Counted from the stretch's first letter, positions 16,106 to 26,266 are shown. The stretch is DNA of 64,000 nt from an uncultured Dorea sp. (GCA_910578865.1 CAJTRM010000008.1:36292-100291), one strand, 5' to 3'. The notes: generated by a model from the letters alone, not told the origin. Translations and numbers: made by a program.

Positions 16106-19100
16106 CTATTCAATGCTCTTCAGTGATTCCACCATATTAATCCTTTTCAGCTTAAAATACATCACTCCATTTACGATCAGAGAAAATGCGATCGTAAACA
16201 GCAGGCTGTAGATATAACTCGGCAGATTAATGTTTCTTCCGAACATTGCTGCATCCACTTCCACCGTCTCAATGATGAACAGGTGCAGCACCTTCCCGAG
16301 CCCTACACCTGCAGCGGCTCCGAGCAAGGTAAGCAGGATATTTTCACGGTACACATAAGCTCCTACCTCAAGATGATAAAATCCCAGCACTTTTAAGGTA
16401 GCCAGCTCACGCTGACGCTCGGTAATATTAATATTGTTCAGATTATACAGCACCACAAATGCCAGCATCCCGGCAGATATAATCAATACGATGATCACCA
16501 GATTCAGGCTTTTAAGCATATCGTCAAGCTGCTTCTCAATCTCATGCATATAGTTGACGCTCAGCACCTCTTTCCTTGCCAGGAGTTTCTCTCCCGCCTC
16601 CTCAAGCTCTGCCTTGCTGTAAGAATCACTGACGGCAAACAGGATATTATTGTACTCCGGCTGCGCCCCAAATACCTTTTCATAATAGCCCGGTGTCAGG
16701 TACATGTAATGCCCCATATAATTTTCACAGATATACTGGATTCTGACCTCCTTATCCCCCATATCTTCGTCCCTGATCAGGATAGAATCTCCCGCCTCCG
16801 CGTCCAGGAGTTTCGCTGTTTTCTCACTGATAATGGCTCCCTCGTCTGACAGTCGGTATACCTCCTTCGACCTTCGGTCACGGAAATGTATATATTCATC
16901 GCTCTCCCCGGGATCCCCCAGAACAGTAATGTAAGTTCCATGCTCATGGTTCCCGTTTTTCAGAGTAATATTTTTCATATAGCAGTCCATATGGCGCTCT
17001 ATATCCCCATTTTCCTGAAGATACTCCTCCAGGCTCCTGCGTTCTTCCTCTGCAAGGTTCTCCTGAAGGATTATGCTGCCGTCATAGACCTGGATCTCCG
17101 CGTACTGTATCCCTGCAATCTCGAATACCGAATCCTTAATGCCATACCCTACCACCATCAGCGCCATACATCCGCCGATTCCGAAAAGTGTCATAAAAAA
17201 CCGCTTTTTATAACGCATCAGGTTCCGCACCGTAGACTTCCATGTAAAATTCAATCGTCTCCAGATAAATCCGATATATTCCAGAAATACACGTTTCCCG
17301 ATCCGCGGCGCCGGCGGCCGCATCAAGGAAGCCGGATGCTCCCCCAGTTCCCGGAAGCAGGAGAACAAGGTAGCCAGCGTGGTGCACGCCACAGCCGCAA
17401 GGGAAGCCTGGACGGCGTAAGACCAGTCATAGGGAACCAGGATCTCAGGGAGATGCTGATACATAATCCCATAGGCATAGATAATAATATAAGGAAGAAT
17501 CTTTTCACCGATCAGCACCCCGATCACACTGCCCCCTGCCGTCGCAAGAAGTGCATATCCCAGATACTTGGACACGATGGCAGACTTACTGTACCCAAGC
17601 GCTTTCATAGTTCCGATCTGAATCCGCTGCTCTTCTACCATACGCGTCATACTTGTCAGGCTGATAAGCGCCGCCACCAAAAAGAAAATCACCGGGAATA
17701 CTCTTCCGATCGCACGCATACGGTCTGCGTTTTCACCGTACCCGTCATGCTCCGGCAAGGTACTGCGGTCATAGACATACCATTTGGCTTCTTCTATATC
17801 TTCCAGTTCTGCCTCTGCATCGGCAATCTCCTTCTCACCGTCGGCAATCTCCTGTTCCGCCCCCTGCTTTCCCTCCTCATACTCCCTTTTTGCATCCTCC
17901 AGCTTCACTTCATTCTCTGCAATTTCAGATTCTCCGCTTTTTAACGCAGACTCCTGCTTTGAAATCTCACTCCATCCGGAGTCTATCTGAGACTGCCCGG
18001 AGGTGATCTGGCTGTAGGCGCTGTCAAGCTTGCGTTTATTTGCATCCAGAACCGCTTTGGAGTCTGCCAGCTGACTCTCGGCAGCGGCAAGCCCCTGCCC
18101 GGCCTTTTCCTTTTCCGCCCTCAATTCCTCTTCTTTACTTTTGTAGCCTGCCTCTCCCTGCTCTAATCCTGTCTCTATAGCTGCAATCGTACCCTGTAAG
18201 TTTTGAACCTCATTTTTCAGCGACTCCAGCACGGCCGGGTCAGGGGTGCCGGCTTCCAGGTTCCGGATCTGTTCCTCTAAGTCGTGTACCTTTGTCTCAA
18301 GCCATGTAATCTGAGCCTCGCCTTCCGTCTTTTTCTGATCCAGCTGCTGCCGGTACAGCGCCAGACCTTCTTCCCCCTGCTTAAGCTGAACCTGTACTTC
18401 TGCCTTTCGTGACTCAAACTGCTCCAGCCCGGCCTCATACTCCGCTTTTCCGTCCTGCCATTTCTTCAGGCCGTCCTGGTACTGTGCCTCTGCGTTCTTA
18501 AGCTCCTTTTGTCTGGATGTCAGAGTAGTCTTTGCCTCTGACAGCTTCGTTTTACCGTCTTCTATCTTCTGCCTTGCATCGTTTAGCTCTGCCTGTCCAT
18601 CCTCAATCTTAACCGCCGCGTCATTAAGTTCCGCCTGGGCCTTTGCCCGGCCTTCCTCCAGTTCGGCTCTTGCATCCTCAATCTCCTGTCCTGCGTCGTC
18701 AAGGATCTCCTGTCTCCGGATCTTTCCCCGCTCTCCGGTGATCTCCTCGATCGCATCCAGTACCGTTTCTATCTTCTGGTCATAATCCTCTGTATACGCA
18801 ACAAGCTCTCTGGCTCCCTCCACCTGAACGTAGGCCTCCGTATACACCTCCAGTGCAAAGGTTTCCTCCGGGACTACAAGAAATCCGCTGATGCTTCCGC
18901 TCCCGATGGTCGTCATGCCCCTCCCGAAGGATATATAGCAGGGACTGTTCCCGGTTCCCACCACCTTATATTCCTCCGTCTTCAGCGTATCTGACACAGG
19001 ATCTTCTGTCCCGCTTTTCAGTGTAATAATATCTCCTACCTTGTAGCCCATATCATCATCCGCCAGGCACTCCCCCACCTGTTCCGGCAGGCGTCCATCA

Positions 19101-19459
19101 GACACCGTCACTTTATTCATCTCGCCCTGCTGCGTCATTACATGAAACACGTACTGTTTTTCCCCGGTATCACACAGAAAATCACCGCTGTAGGCCCCCT
19201 CGGCCCGCGCTACCCCCTCTACCTTCTCAAGCGCCTTAATATCATTTTCCGTAATGCCAAGGGTACTCACTGCCTTGATGTCCATAAGCCCGGCCTGGTC
19301 AAAATATGCATCGCCTGTAATACGCATGGACGGTTCGGAAGCACGGATCCCGGAAAAAAATGCCACTCCGAGCGCTACAATAAAAAGGATGGATATAAAC
19401 CGTCCCGGGCTCTTTCGTATCTCCATATAAAAATCTTTACGTGTCGCTTTTGTCCCCAT
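16106..19459 (-). CDS. ABC transporter permease, FtsX family with large extracellular coiled coil
   Basis: 1117 residues. An N-terminal membrane segment (FISILFIVALGVAFFSGI, about 17-36) is followed by an extracytoplasmic region with a long coiled coil (about 245-570, repeated AEAEL/KLEDAKREYEEGK heptads). Then come an FtsX domain with three membrane helices (about 595-705), a second extracytoplasmic domain and a C-terminal FtsX domain (ERQRELATLKVLGFYHLEVG). This is the long FtsX layout of Firmicute exporters that move or sense envelope molecules; the substrate is unknown. Begins 17 bases after its partner ATPase gene, so both are one operon. Confidence 0.88.
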   Translation of the reverse strand: MGTKATRKDFYMEIRKSPGRFISILFIVALGVAFFSGIRASEPSMRITGDAYFDQAGLMDIKAVSTLGITENDIKALEKVEGVARAEGAYSGDFLCDTGEKQYVFHVMTQQGEMNKVTVSDGRLPEQVGECLADDDMGYKVGDIITLKSGTEDPVSDTLKTEEYKVVGTGNSPCYISFGRGMTTIGSGSISGFLVVPEETFALEVYTEAYVQVEGARELVAYTEDYDQKIETVLDAIEEITGERGKIRRQEILDDAGQEIEDARAELEEGRAKAQAELNDAAVKIEDGQAELNDARQKIEDGKTKLSEAKTTLTSRQKELKNAEAQYQDGLKKWQDGKAEYEAGLEQFESRKAEVQVQLKQGEEGLALYRQQLDQKKTEGEAQITWLETKVHDLEEQIRNLEAGTPDPAVLESLKNEVQNLQGTIAAIETGLEQGEAGYKSKEEELRAEKEKAGQGLAAAESQLADSKAVLDANKRKLDSAYSQITSGQSQIDSGWSEISKQESALKSGESEIAENEVKLEDAKREYEEGKQGAEQEIADGEKEIADAEAELEDIEEAKWYVYDRSTLPEHDGYGENADRMRAIGRVFPVIFFLVAALISLTSMTRMVEEQRIQIGTMKALGYSKSAIVSKYLGYALLATAGGSVIGVLIGEKILPYIIIYAYGIMYQHLPEILVPYDWSYAVQASLAAVACTTLATLFSCFRELGEHPASLMRPPAPRIGKRVFLEYIGFIWRRLNFTWKSTVRNLMRYKKRFFMTLFGIGGCMALMVVGYGIKDSVFEIAGIQYAEIQVYDGSIILQENLAEEERRSLEEYLQENGDIERHMDCYMKNITLKNGNHEHGTYITVLGDPGESDEYIHFRDRRSKEVYRLSDEGAIISEKTAKLLDAEAGDSILIRDEDMGDKEVRIQYICENYMGHYMYLTPGYYEKVFGAQPEYNNILFAVSDSYSKAELEEAGEKLLARKEVLSVNYMHEIEKQLDDMLKSLNLVIIVLIISAGMLAFVVLYNLNNINITERQRELATLKVLGFYHLEVGAYVYRENILLTLLGAAAGVGLGKVLHLFIIETVEVDAAMFGRNINLPSYIYSLLFTIAFSLIVNGVMYFKLKRINMVESLKSIE

Positions 19460-19476
19460 CTGCCACCTCTGTTACA

Positions 19477-20181
19477 TTACCATTCAATCGTCTCAACCGG
19501 AACGGGGCTGGGATTCACTCTAATCCTGGAAACCCGCCCGTTTTTAATCTGGATCACCCGGTCCGCCATCGGTGCGATCGCTGAATTGTGCGTAATCAGT
19601 ACCACCGTCATCCCCTTGACGCGGCAAGTATCCTGCAGAAGCTTTAAGATCGATTTCCCTGTATTATAATCCAGCGCTCCTGTAGGCTCATCGCACAGCA
19701 GCAACTTCGGGTTCTTCGCCAGCGCCCTTGCAATGGACACCCGCTGCTGCTCCCCTCCGGACAGCTGCGCCGGAAAATTATTCAGCCTCTCGCCGAGCCC
19801 TACTTCCTCCAGTACCTCCCTGGCGTCCATGGGGTCTTTGCAGATCTGAAGAGCCAGTTCCACATTCTCAAGTGCTGTCAGGTTTGGAATCAGGTTATAG
19901 AACTGGAACACAAACCCAATGTCGTCCCTTCGGTACGCCGTCAGCTGCTTCCCGGAATACGAGGCAATATCCTTTCCGTCCACCAGGACTCTGCCCTCCG
20001 ATGCCGTATCCATCCCCCCGAGGATGTTAAGCACTGTCGTCTTGCCCGCCCCGCTGGGACCCACTACAACGGTAAACTCCCCTTTTTGAATCTCAAAATC
20101 AATCCCGGCTGCCGCAAGGATCTCCACTTCTCCCATCCTGTATATCTTCTTTACATTTTCTAACGCAACATACCCGGCCAT
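19477..20181 (-). CDS. ABC transporter ATP-binding protein, MacB/LolD type
   Basis: 234 residues with Walker A GPSGAGKTT, Q-loop FQFYNL, signature LSGGEQQRVS, Walker B LLLCDEP and the switch His in ITHN. Matches the ATPases that partner FtsX-type permeases such as the gene directly downstream. Confidence 0.93.
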   Translation of the reverse strand: MAGYVALENVKKIYRMGEVEILAAAGIDFEIQKGEFTVVVGPSGAGKTTVLNILGGMDTASEGRVLVDGKDIASYSGKQLTAYRRDDIGFVFQFYNLIPNLTALENVELALQICKDPMDAREVLEEVGLGERLNNFPAQLSGGEQQRVSIARALAKNPKLLLCDEPTGALDYNTGKSILKLLQDTCRVKGMTVVLITHNSAIAPMADRVIQIKNGRVSRIRVNPSPVPVETIEW

Positions 20182-20270
20182 AGGCTCTCCTCCACAGATT
20201 AATTCCCTTACTATGCCTGTCTATTATATCATTTATAATGGCGGAAGAGAAGTAAAATTCCTTTATTATT

Positions 20271-20314
20271 AAAGCCGCAGATGCAGGCGGTCATCCCTTT
20301 GCATCTGCGGCTTT
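20271..20314. terminator. Terminator hairpin between purF-like and ABC genes
   Basis: Arms AAAGCCGCAGATGCA (20271-20285) and TGCATCTGCGGCTTT (20300-20314). It ends the purF-like transcript coming from the right; the T-rich flank is only partial on that strand. Confidence 0.75.
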
Positions 20315-20338
20315 TTAGCGCCGTATGGCATCCCGTAA

Positions 20339-21751
20339 TTATTCTTTTCCGTTAAAGCAATAGGTACAAAGCCTGCACGGCTCAATCCCGATGGACTTAA
20401 CCAGATCATCCAGACGGTGGTAGCGCAGTGTCGTAAAATTCTGCTGCTTCCGAATGTCCTCGATCATCTGTGCATACCGCTCTGTGGTCGGGTCTGCATA
20501 TTCATCCAGAATCTCCTGAGGGCAATTCTCCCCTTCCCGCTCCCGGATCACCCTTCTCGTGATCAGTTCCAGATCTGATTTGGACCGGGAAAAATTCAGG
20601 TACTTGCACCCATATAACAACGGCGGACATGCAGGGCGGACATGTACCTCTTTTGCCCCGCTCTGGTACAGGAATTCTGTAGTCTCACGCAGCTGCGTAC
20701 CTCTCACGATCGAATCGTCAATCAGGAGCAGCTTTTTATCTTTGATCAATGCCTGGATCGGTATCAGCTTCATACGTGCAATCAGATTACGCTGATCCTG
20801 GCTGGTCGGCATAAAAGAACGCGGCCAGGTAGGCGTATATTTGATAAACGGCCTTGCATACGGAATCCCAGATTCATTAGCGTACCCGATCGCATGGGCT
20901 ATGCCGGAGTCCGGTACGCCGGCCACAATATCCGGATGCACAGAGTCCCCGTCACGCTTTGCCAGCATGCTCCCGCACTGATACCGCATCTCCTCCACAT
21001 TGACGCCTTCATAGCCCGAAGTAGGATACCCGTAATATACCCACAGGAAAGAGCAGATCTTCATCTCCTCCCCTGCTTCCTGCAATACCTCGACACCTTC
21101 CGGCGTCACAAATACAATCTCCCCCGGACCGAGCTCCTTATAGTCACTGTACCCGAGATTAATGTAAGCATGGCTCTCAAAGGATACGCAGTATGCATCC
21201 TCCTTATGCCCGATGACCAGAGGCGTCCTTCCATATCTGTCCCGCGCTGCATAGATGCCGTCCTTCGTCATGAGCAGCATCGTCATAGAACCGTCTACCA
21301 ACTCCTGTACATATCTGATCCCTTCCAGGATGGTTTCCTTCTCACAGACCAGTGCTGCGATCAGTTCGGTCATATTTACCTGTCCATTGGACATCTCCTG
21401 AAAATGAGAATGAGCGCTTTTATATAACTGATCTAAAAGTTCATCCGCATTATTGACCTTTCCCACCGTTGTGATCGCAAAACTTCCAAGCTTTGAACTG
21501 ATGATCAGAGGCTGCGGCTCAAAATCTGAGATACATCCGATTCCGAGATTCCCTCTCATCTCTCCCACATCTTTATCAAATTTTGTTCTGAATGGTGAAT
21601 TCTGAATATTGTGTATCGCGCGGTTAAAACCATCCTCACCGTGTGTCGTCATTCCCGCGCGCCTTGTCCCAAGGTGTGAATGATAATCTACACCATAAAA
21701 AAGTTCCAGCACACAATCATGTTTCGATGCTACACCAAAAAAACCTCCCAT
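20339..21751 (-). CDS. Amidophosphoribosyltransferase-like protein without the glutaminase cysteine
   Basis: 470 residues with the size and layout of PurF. The phosphoribosyltransferase half is intact: PRPP motif LLLIDDSIVRGTQL near residue 345, and cysteines for a 4Fe-4S cluster (C in KICSFLW, GCKYLNF and the C-terminal CRLCTYC). The N-terminal Ntn-hydrolase half is altered: the protein starts MGGFFGV where PurF has MCGI after processing, so the nucleophilic Cys is Gly; the usual HNG(N) oxyanion motif is replaced in TTVGKVNNADEL; and the QHRGQE segment is GTRRAGM. It probably cannot use glutamine. It may use ammonia, or be a regulator or another PRPP enzyme. Its promoter overlaps the stop of the ClC gene. 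Confidence 0.8.
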   Translation of the reverse strand: MGGFFGVASKHDCVLELFYGVDYHSHLGTRRAGMTTHGEDGFNRAIHNIQNSPFRTKFDKDVGEMRGNLGIGCISDFEPQPLIISSKLGSFAITTVGKVNNADELLDQLYKSAHSHFQEMSNGQVNMTELIAALVCEKETILEGIRYVQELVDGSMTMLLMTKDGIYAARDRYGRTPLVIGHKEDAYCVSFESHAYINLGYSDYKELGPGEIVFVTPEGVEVLQEAGEEMKICSFLWVYYGYPTSGYEGVNVEEMRYQCGSMLAKRDGDSVHPDIVAGVPDSGIAHAIGYANESGIPYARPFIKYTPTWPRSFMPTSQDQRNLIARMKLIPIQALIKDKKLLLIDDSIVRGTQLRETTEFLYQSGAKEVHVRPACPPLLYGCKYLNFSRSKSDLELITRRVIREREGENCPQEILDEYADPTTERYAQMIEDIRKQQNFTTLRYHRLDDLVKSIGIEPCRLCTYCFNGKE

Positions 21752-21800
21752 ATACTTTCTCCTTTATTATAAATGCTCACATTGCTTTTTTTACATTGAG

Positions 21801-21830
21801 ATTGTAGCACATAGATGCAAAAAATGTCCA
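21801..21830 (-). promoter_or_regulatory. Promoter of the purF-like gene
   Basis: On the minus strand TGGACA (21825-21830) and TACAAT (21801-21806) with an 18-base spacer, placed directly after the ClC stop codon. Confidence 0.5.
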
Positions 21831-21833
21831 GCA

Positions 21834-23405
21834 TTACTTCCCATAAAACATCTCACAGCAAAGCCTCTCCATCTGGTCATGCACAGACGGCACATCTCTT
21901 TCATCCGTCAGCGTAACGATAACGTCGCCCACATAGAGCCTTGTCCTCCCTTTGGGAATAATCTCCTCAGCTCCCCGCTGGATAGCCACCAGAAGGCAGT
22001 TGTCCGGCCATTCAATTTCTCTGACAAGGGCGCCTTCCGCCCGCGCTCCCTCCTGGACTGCATAATTCGTCAGAATCTTCTGTCCGTGACTCCTATTCAC
22101 TGTTTTTCCCTGCCTCTCAAGAAGCCTCTGAAGCAGGCTCTCATAGATCGGTTTCGACCTCAGAAATGTGGCGACAATATAGGATACCACCGCCACAATA
22201 GAAAGTGACAGCATCTGGCTCAGCGAACCGGTCATCTCAAAGATCAGGATAATCCCTGTCAGCGGCGCCCGTACAATCGCCGAGAAGAAGCCTCCCATGG
22301 CCAGCAGCACAAAATTATTCACATACATTTCCTCCAGCCCGAAAAACCTGACGCCTGCAGTCGCAAACGCCCCTCCGATAAATGCACCCAGTACAAGCAG
22401 CGGGAAAAAGATACCGCCCGGCGCCCCTGAGCCAAAGCAAACGGCTGAAAAAAGGAAACGGCCGATCAGCAGGAACACAACTGTCCCCAGTACCATATCC
22501 GTATGTGTCAGTTCATCAATAAGTCTATGCCCGCTGCCGAGAAACTCCGGCATCGTAAATCCCAGGATGCCGGCACAGACAAAAGGAATCATAATTTTCG
22601 CCGTAGTATTCAAAAAACCTGCTTTTTGATACAGTTCCTGCACTTTCAGGGTAAACCAGTTATAGACGGCGCCGAGACAGCCAAGTATAATCCCCAGCGC
22701 CAGAAGCATCCAGTAATATTCCGGCGGAAGGACCTTTAAAATATCAAACTGAAAGACTGACTCAGCTCCAAGCACCGTAGAAGCAAGGAAATCTGCCGTC
22801 AAAGAAGCTGTCATCACAGACAGCAGAACAGATACAGAAAAGTTCTTATGCACTTCCTCCAGAGAAAACATCACACCCGCAAGAGGGGCATGGAAGGCTG
22901 CCGATAATCCGGCGCTGGCCCCGCAGGTCAGCAGAAATTTCTCTTCTGTCTTCCCTCTGTCAAGCCCTCTGGAAACTCCCTTTCCTACCATTGCCCCGAG
23001 CTGGATAGACGGACCCTCCCTCCCAAGGGCAAGCCCGCCTAACAGGCAGAGGAAGCCTCCGAAGAACTTTGCAGGAAGCACCTTCCACCACACCTGATCC
23101 AGTTTTCCTGTCATTTCTCCCTCAAGCTGAGGAATACCGCTGCCGGATATCATCGGTTCGTATGTTACCAGCTTTGCAACAATTGCAGCCAATACAAGCA
23201 GCACTGCAAACCACCCGGCGATCCTGACCGGGCTTTTCCCGGCAAATGCAAGGATACCATCGAGCCATTCACCGGCATACCCCAGCCACATGCGGTACAA
23301 AAGTACCACTAATCCGGCAAGGCCTCCTACTAAGATTCCTTCCCCGATCAGGATGATCTGAAATCGTTCTGCACGCCTGATCGTGCCTGATGTATCTTTA
23401 CCCAC
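21834..23405 (-). CDS. ClC-family chloride channel/antiporter with TrkA-C domain
   Basis: 523 residues, about 11-12 hydrophobic segments. Selectivity motifs are present: GSGIPQLEG (central Ser), GREGPSIQLG with the gating Glu, and GAPGGIFFP. The Glu gate suggests a proton-coupled exchanger. The C-terminal 75 residues match the TrkA-C ligand-binding fold (CLLVAIQRGAEEIIP, RLYVGDVIVTL). I prefer the GTG at 23405, eight bases after AGGAGG; an ATG six codons earlier would overlap that site. Confidence 0.92.
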   Translation of the reverse strand: MGKDTSGTIRRAERFQIILIGEGILVGGLAGLVVLLYRMWLGYAGEWLDGILAFAGKSPVRIAGWFAVLLVLAAIVAKLVTYEPMISGSGIPQLEGEMTGKLDQVWWKVLPAKFFGGFLCLLGGLALGREGPSIQLGAMVGKGVSRGLDRGKTEEKFLLTCGASAGLSAAFHAPLAGVMFSLEEVHKNFSVSVLLSVMTASLTADFLASTVLGAESVFQFDILKVLPPEYYWMLLALGIILGCLGAVYNWFTLKVQELYQKAGFLNTTAKIMIPFVCAGILGFTMPEFLGSGHRLIDELTHTDMVLGTVVFLLIGRFLFSAVCFGSGAPGGIFFPLLVLGAFIGGAFATAGVRFFGLEEMYVNNFVLLAMGGFFSAIVRAPLTGIILIFEMTGSLSQMLSLSIVAVVSYIVATFLRSKPIYESLLQRLLERQGKTVNRSHGQKILTNYAVQEGARAEGALVREIEWPDNCLLVAIQRGAEEIIPKGRTRLYVGDVIVTLTDERDVPSVHDQMERLCCEMFYGK

Positions 23406-23423
23406 GCATATTCCCTCCTGCAT

Positions 23424-23460
23424 CCGGTCCCGATCAGGATCTTCCCTGAGATCGGACCGG
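23424..23460. repeat. Imperfect hairpin between AIM24 and ClC genes
   Basis: Arms starting CCGGTCC (23424) and ending GGACCGG (23460) pair with one offset. No T-run. Could attenuate or stabilise the transcript just before the ClC ribosome site. Confidence 0.45.
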
Positions 23461-23464
23461 CTGA

Positions 23465-24145
23465 TTAATTTCCTGTCGGTATGTAAGGCCTTAAGGCACC
23501 GGCCACATTACTGATCGGCATAGTCTGCAGCCAGACCTTTCCCGGGCCGTTGATGATCGTATTGAACACGCCCTCGCCGCCGAATAACATATTTTTAACA
23601 CCCGGAACATTTTTGATCTCCATAGTGCAGCCTGCCGTCATAGCCGCCAAATGCCCTGTATCTACTACAATCTGCTGTCCCGGCTGCAACTCATACTCTA
23701 CAACATGTCCGTCAAATTCGGCAAACACAGTCCCCTGTCCGCTGACTTTCTGCATAATAAATCCTTCTCCTCCAAACAGGCCTGCACTGAACTTCTTGTT
23801 AAAGAACACGGAAAGCTGTACACCCATCTCCGCTGCAAGGAACGCGCTCTTCTGGAAGATCATCTCCTGCCCCGGGCTGATATGGAACGGCCGGATTGAA
23901 CCAGGAAAGCTGGAAGCGAATGCAATCATCCCCGGACCGCCCTGTGCAGTATAAATGTTCTGGAACATCTTCTCTCCGGAAAACATTCTTCCGAGAGCCT
24001 TGCCCAGCCCTCCGTTGGTGGTAGTCTCCATCAACATATTCGGAGACATCCAGGACATGCTCCCGCCTTCGTTGATCATCTTTTCTCCGCCCTCCAGCTC
24101 ACAGATCACGACCGGAAGCGTCTCTCCCAATATCTGATATCTCAT
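23465..24145 (-). CDS. AIM24/TIGR00266-family protein
   Basis: 226 residues, beta-rich with many Gly. Typical family stretches are GGEGFIMQKVSGQGTVF and the VVDTGHLAAMTAGCTMEI strand. The family forms a double beta-helix-like fold; its biochemical role is not established. Same strand as ClC, 59 bases upstream of it, so the two may be cotranscribed. Confidence 0.85.
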   Translation of the reverse strand: MRYQILGETLPVVICELEGGEKMINEGGSMSWMSPNMLMETTTNGGLGKALGRMFSGEKMFQNIYTAQGGPGMIAFASSFPGSIRPFHISPGQEMIFQKSAFLAAEMGVQLSVFFNKKFSAGLFGGEGFIMQKVSGQGTVFAEFDGHVVEYELQPGQQIVVDTGHLAAMTAGCTMEIKNVPGVKNMLFGGEGVFNTIINGPGKVWLQTMPISNVAGALRPYIPTGN

Positions 24146-24206
24146 ACAATATACCTCCTGTTTTACATGATACTGTTTTTATCATAATACTTCTGCTGCG
24201 TCACTG

Positions 24207-25682
24207 TCAATGATGCCCTTTTGCCTTCTTTCCTCCCGCCAGCGCACAATAAAGCACGAATCCGAGGAAAACCACTGCAGCCGCCATCCATACAGCAAAT
24301 GCGGCCGTACTCATACTGCTGAACTTATCGTAATAGCCCTTCAGATAAATAACAATAATGATCAGAGGGATCCCGTATCCGACATATCCTTTCAACGCCT
24401 CCGGGAATTTAAGTCCCTCTCCGGTATTTACTTCCTTCAGGAACCGTTCCCAGCCCCAGCCGTTCTTCCTTGTAACGAACAGCAGATATCCCAGGCTTCC
24501 GAGCGGAAGCAAATTGTTAGATACAATAAAATCTTCCAGATCCAGTACGGTGCTGCCCTCTCCCAGCGGCTGAAATCCTGCGAGAATATTAAATCCAAAT
24601 ACACACGGCATGCTCAGTATAATGATCAGGAGCATACTCACAATTACACTTTTCTTTCTGGACCATTTTAAAAGATCAATATTAAATGAAATTATATTTT
24701 CAAACACGGCTACCAGGGTAGAAAATGCCGCAAATGTCAGGAACAGGAAAAATAAAGCGCCCCACCAGCGCCCTCCAGGCATCTGTGCAAACAGGTTCGG
24801 AATAGTAATAAAAATCAGGCTCGGTCCGGAATCCGGCTCGATCCCAAAAGCAAAACATGCAGGAATAATAATAAATCCGGCCATTAATGCTACAAATGTA
24901 TCCAAAACCGTAATATTGACAGCCTCTCCGGTCAGGCTACGCCCTTTACCCATATAGCTTCCAAAGATCATCATAGCGCCGATTCCGATAGACAAAGTGA
25001 AAAACGCCTGACTCATAGCGCTGAAAATTACATTGCCGATCCCAATCTCAAACATTTTTTTAAAATCAGGTATCAGATAAAATTCTATTCCCTTACCTGC
25101 CCCTTTCAGGAAAAAGGAGTGTATGGCCAGCACTACCATAATAGCCAGCAGTGCAGTCATCATGACCTTAGTTACCCGCTCTACTCCGTTTTGAATCCCA
25201 TACCAGCAGATTGCAAATCCAAATACGGTAATAAGGATCGTCCAGAAAGCCATGACACCCGGATTTGCCAGCATGCCGCCGAACCCGTTCTGCACATACT
25301 CTGCATCTGCCCCCGCAAACTCACCTGACACGCTGCGATAGCAATAGTACAACATCCATCCTCCCACGGTAGTATAAAACATCATAAGCAGATAACTTCC
25401 CAGAACACCGATCCATTTCGTATAATGCCATTTCGTTCCCTCCGGAGCCAGCTTTTCATAAGCAGCAGCCACGCTGTACCCGCTGCCACGCCCGATAGCA
25501 AATTCACTTGTCAGCACAGGGATTCCCAAAACAGCCAAAAACACCAGGTAAATCAAAATAAAAGCGGCTCCTCCCATCTCGCCGCATAAATACGGGAATT
25601 TCCATACATTTCCGATTCCGATGGCGCATCCTGCTGATACAAGAATAAATCCCAGCCGCGAACCAAATTTTTCTCTCTTCAT
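24207..25682 (-). CDS. Sodium-dependent transporter, neurotransmitter:sodium symporter family
   Basis: 491 residues with 11-12 hydrophobic segments. The TM1 signature GCAIGIGNVWKFPYLCG carries the sodium and substrate-site residues of the LeuT fold, and RGSGYSVAAAYEKLAP follows in the first loop. Likely imports amino acids with sodium; the substrate is not evident. Own promoter region upstream; downstream neighbour is the AIM24 gene. Confidence 0.93.
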   Translation of the reverse strand: MKREKFGSRLGFILVSAGCAIGIGNVWKFPYLCGEMGGAAFILIYLVFLAVLGIPVLTSEFAIGRGSGYSVAAAYEKLAPEGTKWHYTKWIGVLGSYLLMMFYTTVGGWMLYYCYRSVSGEFAGADAEYVQNGFGGMLANPGVMAFWTILITVFGFAICWYGIQNGVERVTKVMMTALLAIMVVLAIHSFFLKGAGKGIEFYLIPDFKKMFEIGIGNVIFSAMSQAFFTLSIGIGAMMIFGSYMGKGRSLTGEAVNITVLDTFVALMAGFIIIPACFAFGIEPDSGPSLIFITIPNLFAQMPGGRWWGALFFLFLTFAAFSTLVAVFENIISFNIDLLKWSRKKSVIVSMLLIIILSMPCVFGFNILAGFQPLGEGSTVLDLEDFIVSNNLLPLGSLGYLLFVTRKNGWGWERFLKEVNTGEGLKFPEALKGYVGYGIPLIIIVIYLKGYYDKFSSMSTAAFAVWMAAAVVFLGFVLYCALAGGKKAKGHH

Positions 25683-25762
25683 CCTCTTTCCTCTCTTTTC
25701 CTTACTATACTGTAACTTTTTTATGATAAACTTATCCGGGAGCTTCTCCCGTACGGCAGGAT

Positions 25763-26266
25763 CTAATACCTCCGCAGTGTATCATTTGTGTCATCCGTAG
25801 TATTCTCAATCCTTTTAATCACTACATAATACCCATTGTCCCCGCTGACCTTCACAAGCACACGGTCGCCTGCCCGGCGCCCCATAACTGCTTTCCCCAG
25901 CGGTGATTCTATACTGATCAGACCCTGCAGGGAATTGCCCCGTACGCTGGTAACCAGGCGGTAGGTCTCTGTCTCGTCATCGTCTTCAAAGTAGAGGTCA
26001 ACCGTATTGTTGATGCCTACCTCGTCCTCCCTGGATGCATCCGACACAATCTGTGCATGCTTCAGCATTTTTTCCAGATAACGGATACGGCTTTCGTTCC
26101 GGTTCTTATCCTGCTTTGCCGCCTTATATTCAAAGTTTTCGCTCAGGTCCCCCTGGGCTCTGGCCTCCTTAACTGCCTCCAGCTCCTTTTTCCGCACCAC
26201 AAGTTTGCGGTACTCGATCTCTTCTTTTATCTTTTCAACATCACTCTTTGTCAAACGTTCCCCCAT
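25763..26266 (-). CDS. greA: Transcription elongation factor GreA/GreB family
   Basis: Stimulates transcript cleavage by backtracked RNA polymerase. 167 residues: N-terminal coiled coil with ARAQGDLSENFEYKAAK (acidic tip Asp/Glu) and the C-terminal FKBP-like domain (ESPLGKAVMGRRAGDRVLV). Start chosen at ATG 26266 after AGAAAGGG; a TTG at 26302 overlapping the vanZ-like stop is also in frame. Last gene of the dapF-amidase-vanZ-greA stretch. Confidence 0.92.
   Translation of the reverse strand: MGERLTKSDVEKIKEEIEYRKLVVRKKELEAVKEARAQGDLSENFEYKAAKQDKNRNESRIRYLEKMLKHAQIVSDASREDEVGINNTVDLYFEDDDETETYRLVTSVRGNSLQGLISIESPLGKAVMGRRAGDRVLVKVSGDNGYYVVIKRIENTTDDTNDTLRRY

Noticed and set aside
16886..17944. 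A 352-codon open frame antisense to the FtsX permease gene
   Set aside because: Covers the coiled coil and membrane coding region; no recognisable domain and no start signal.
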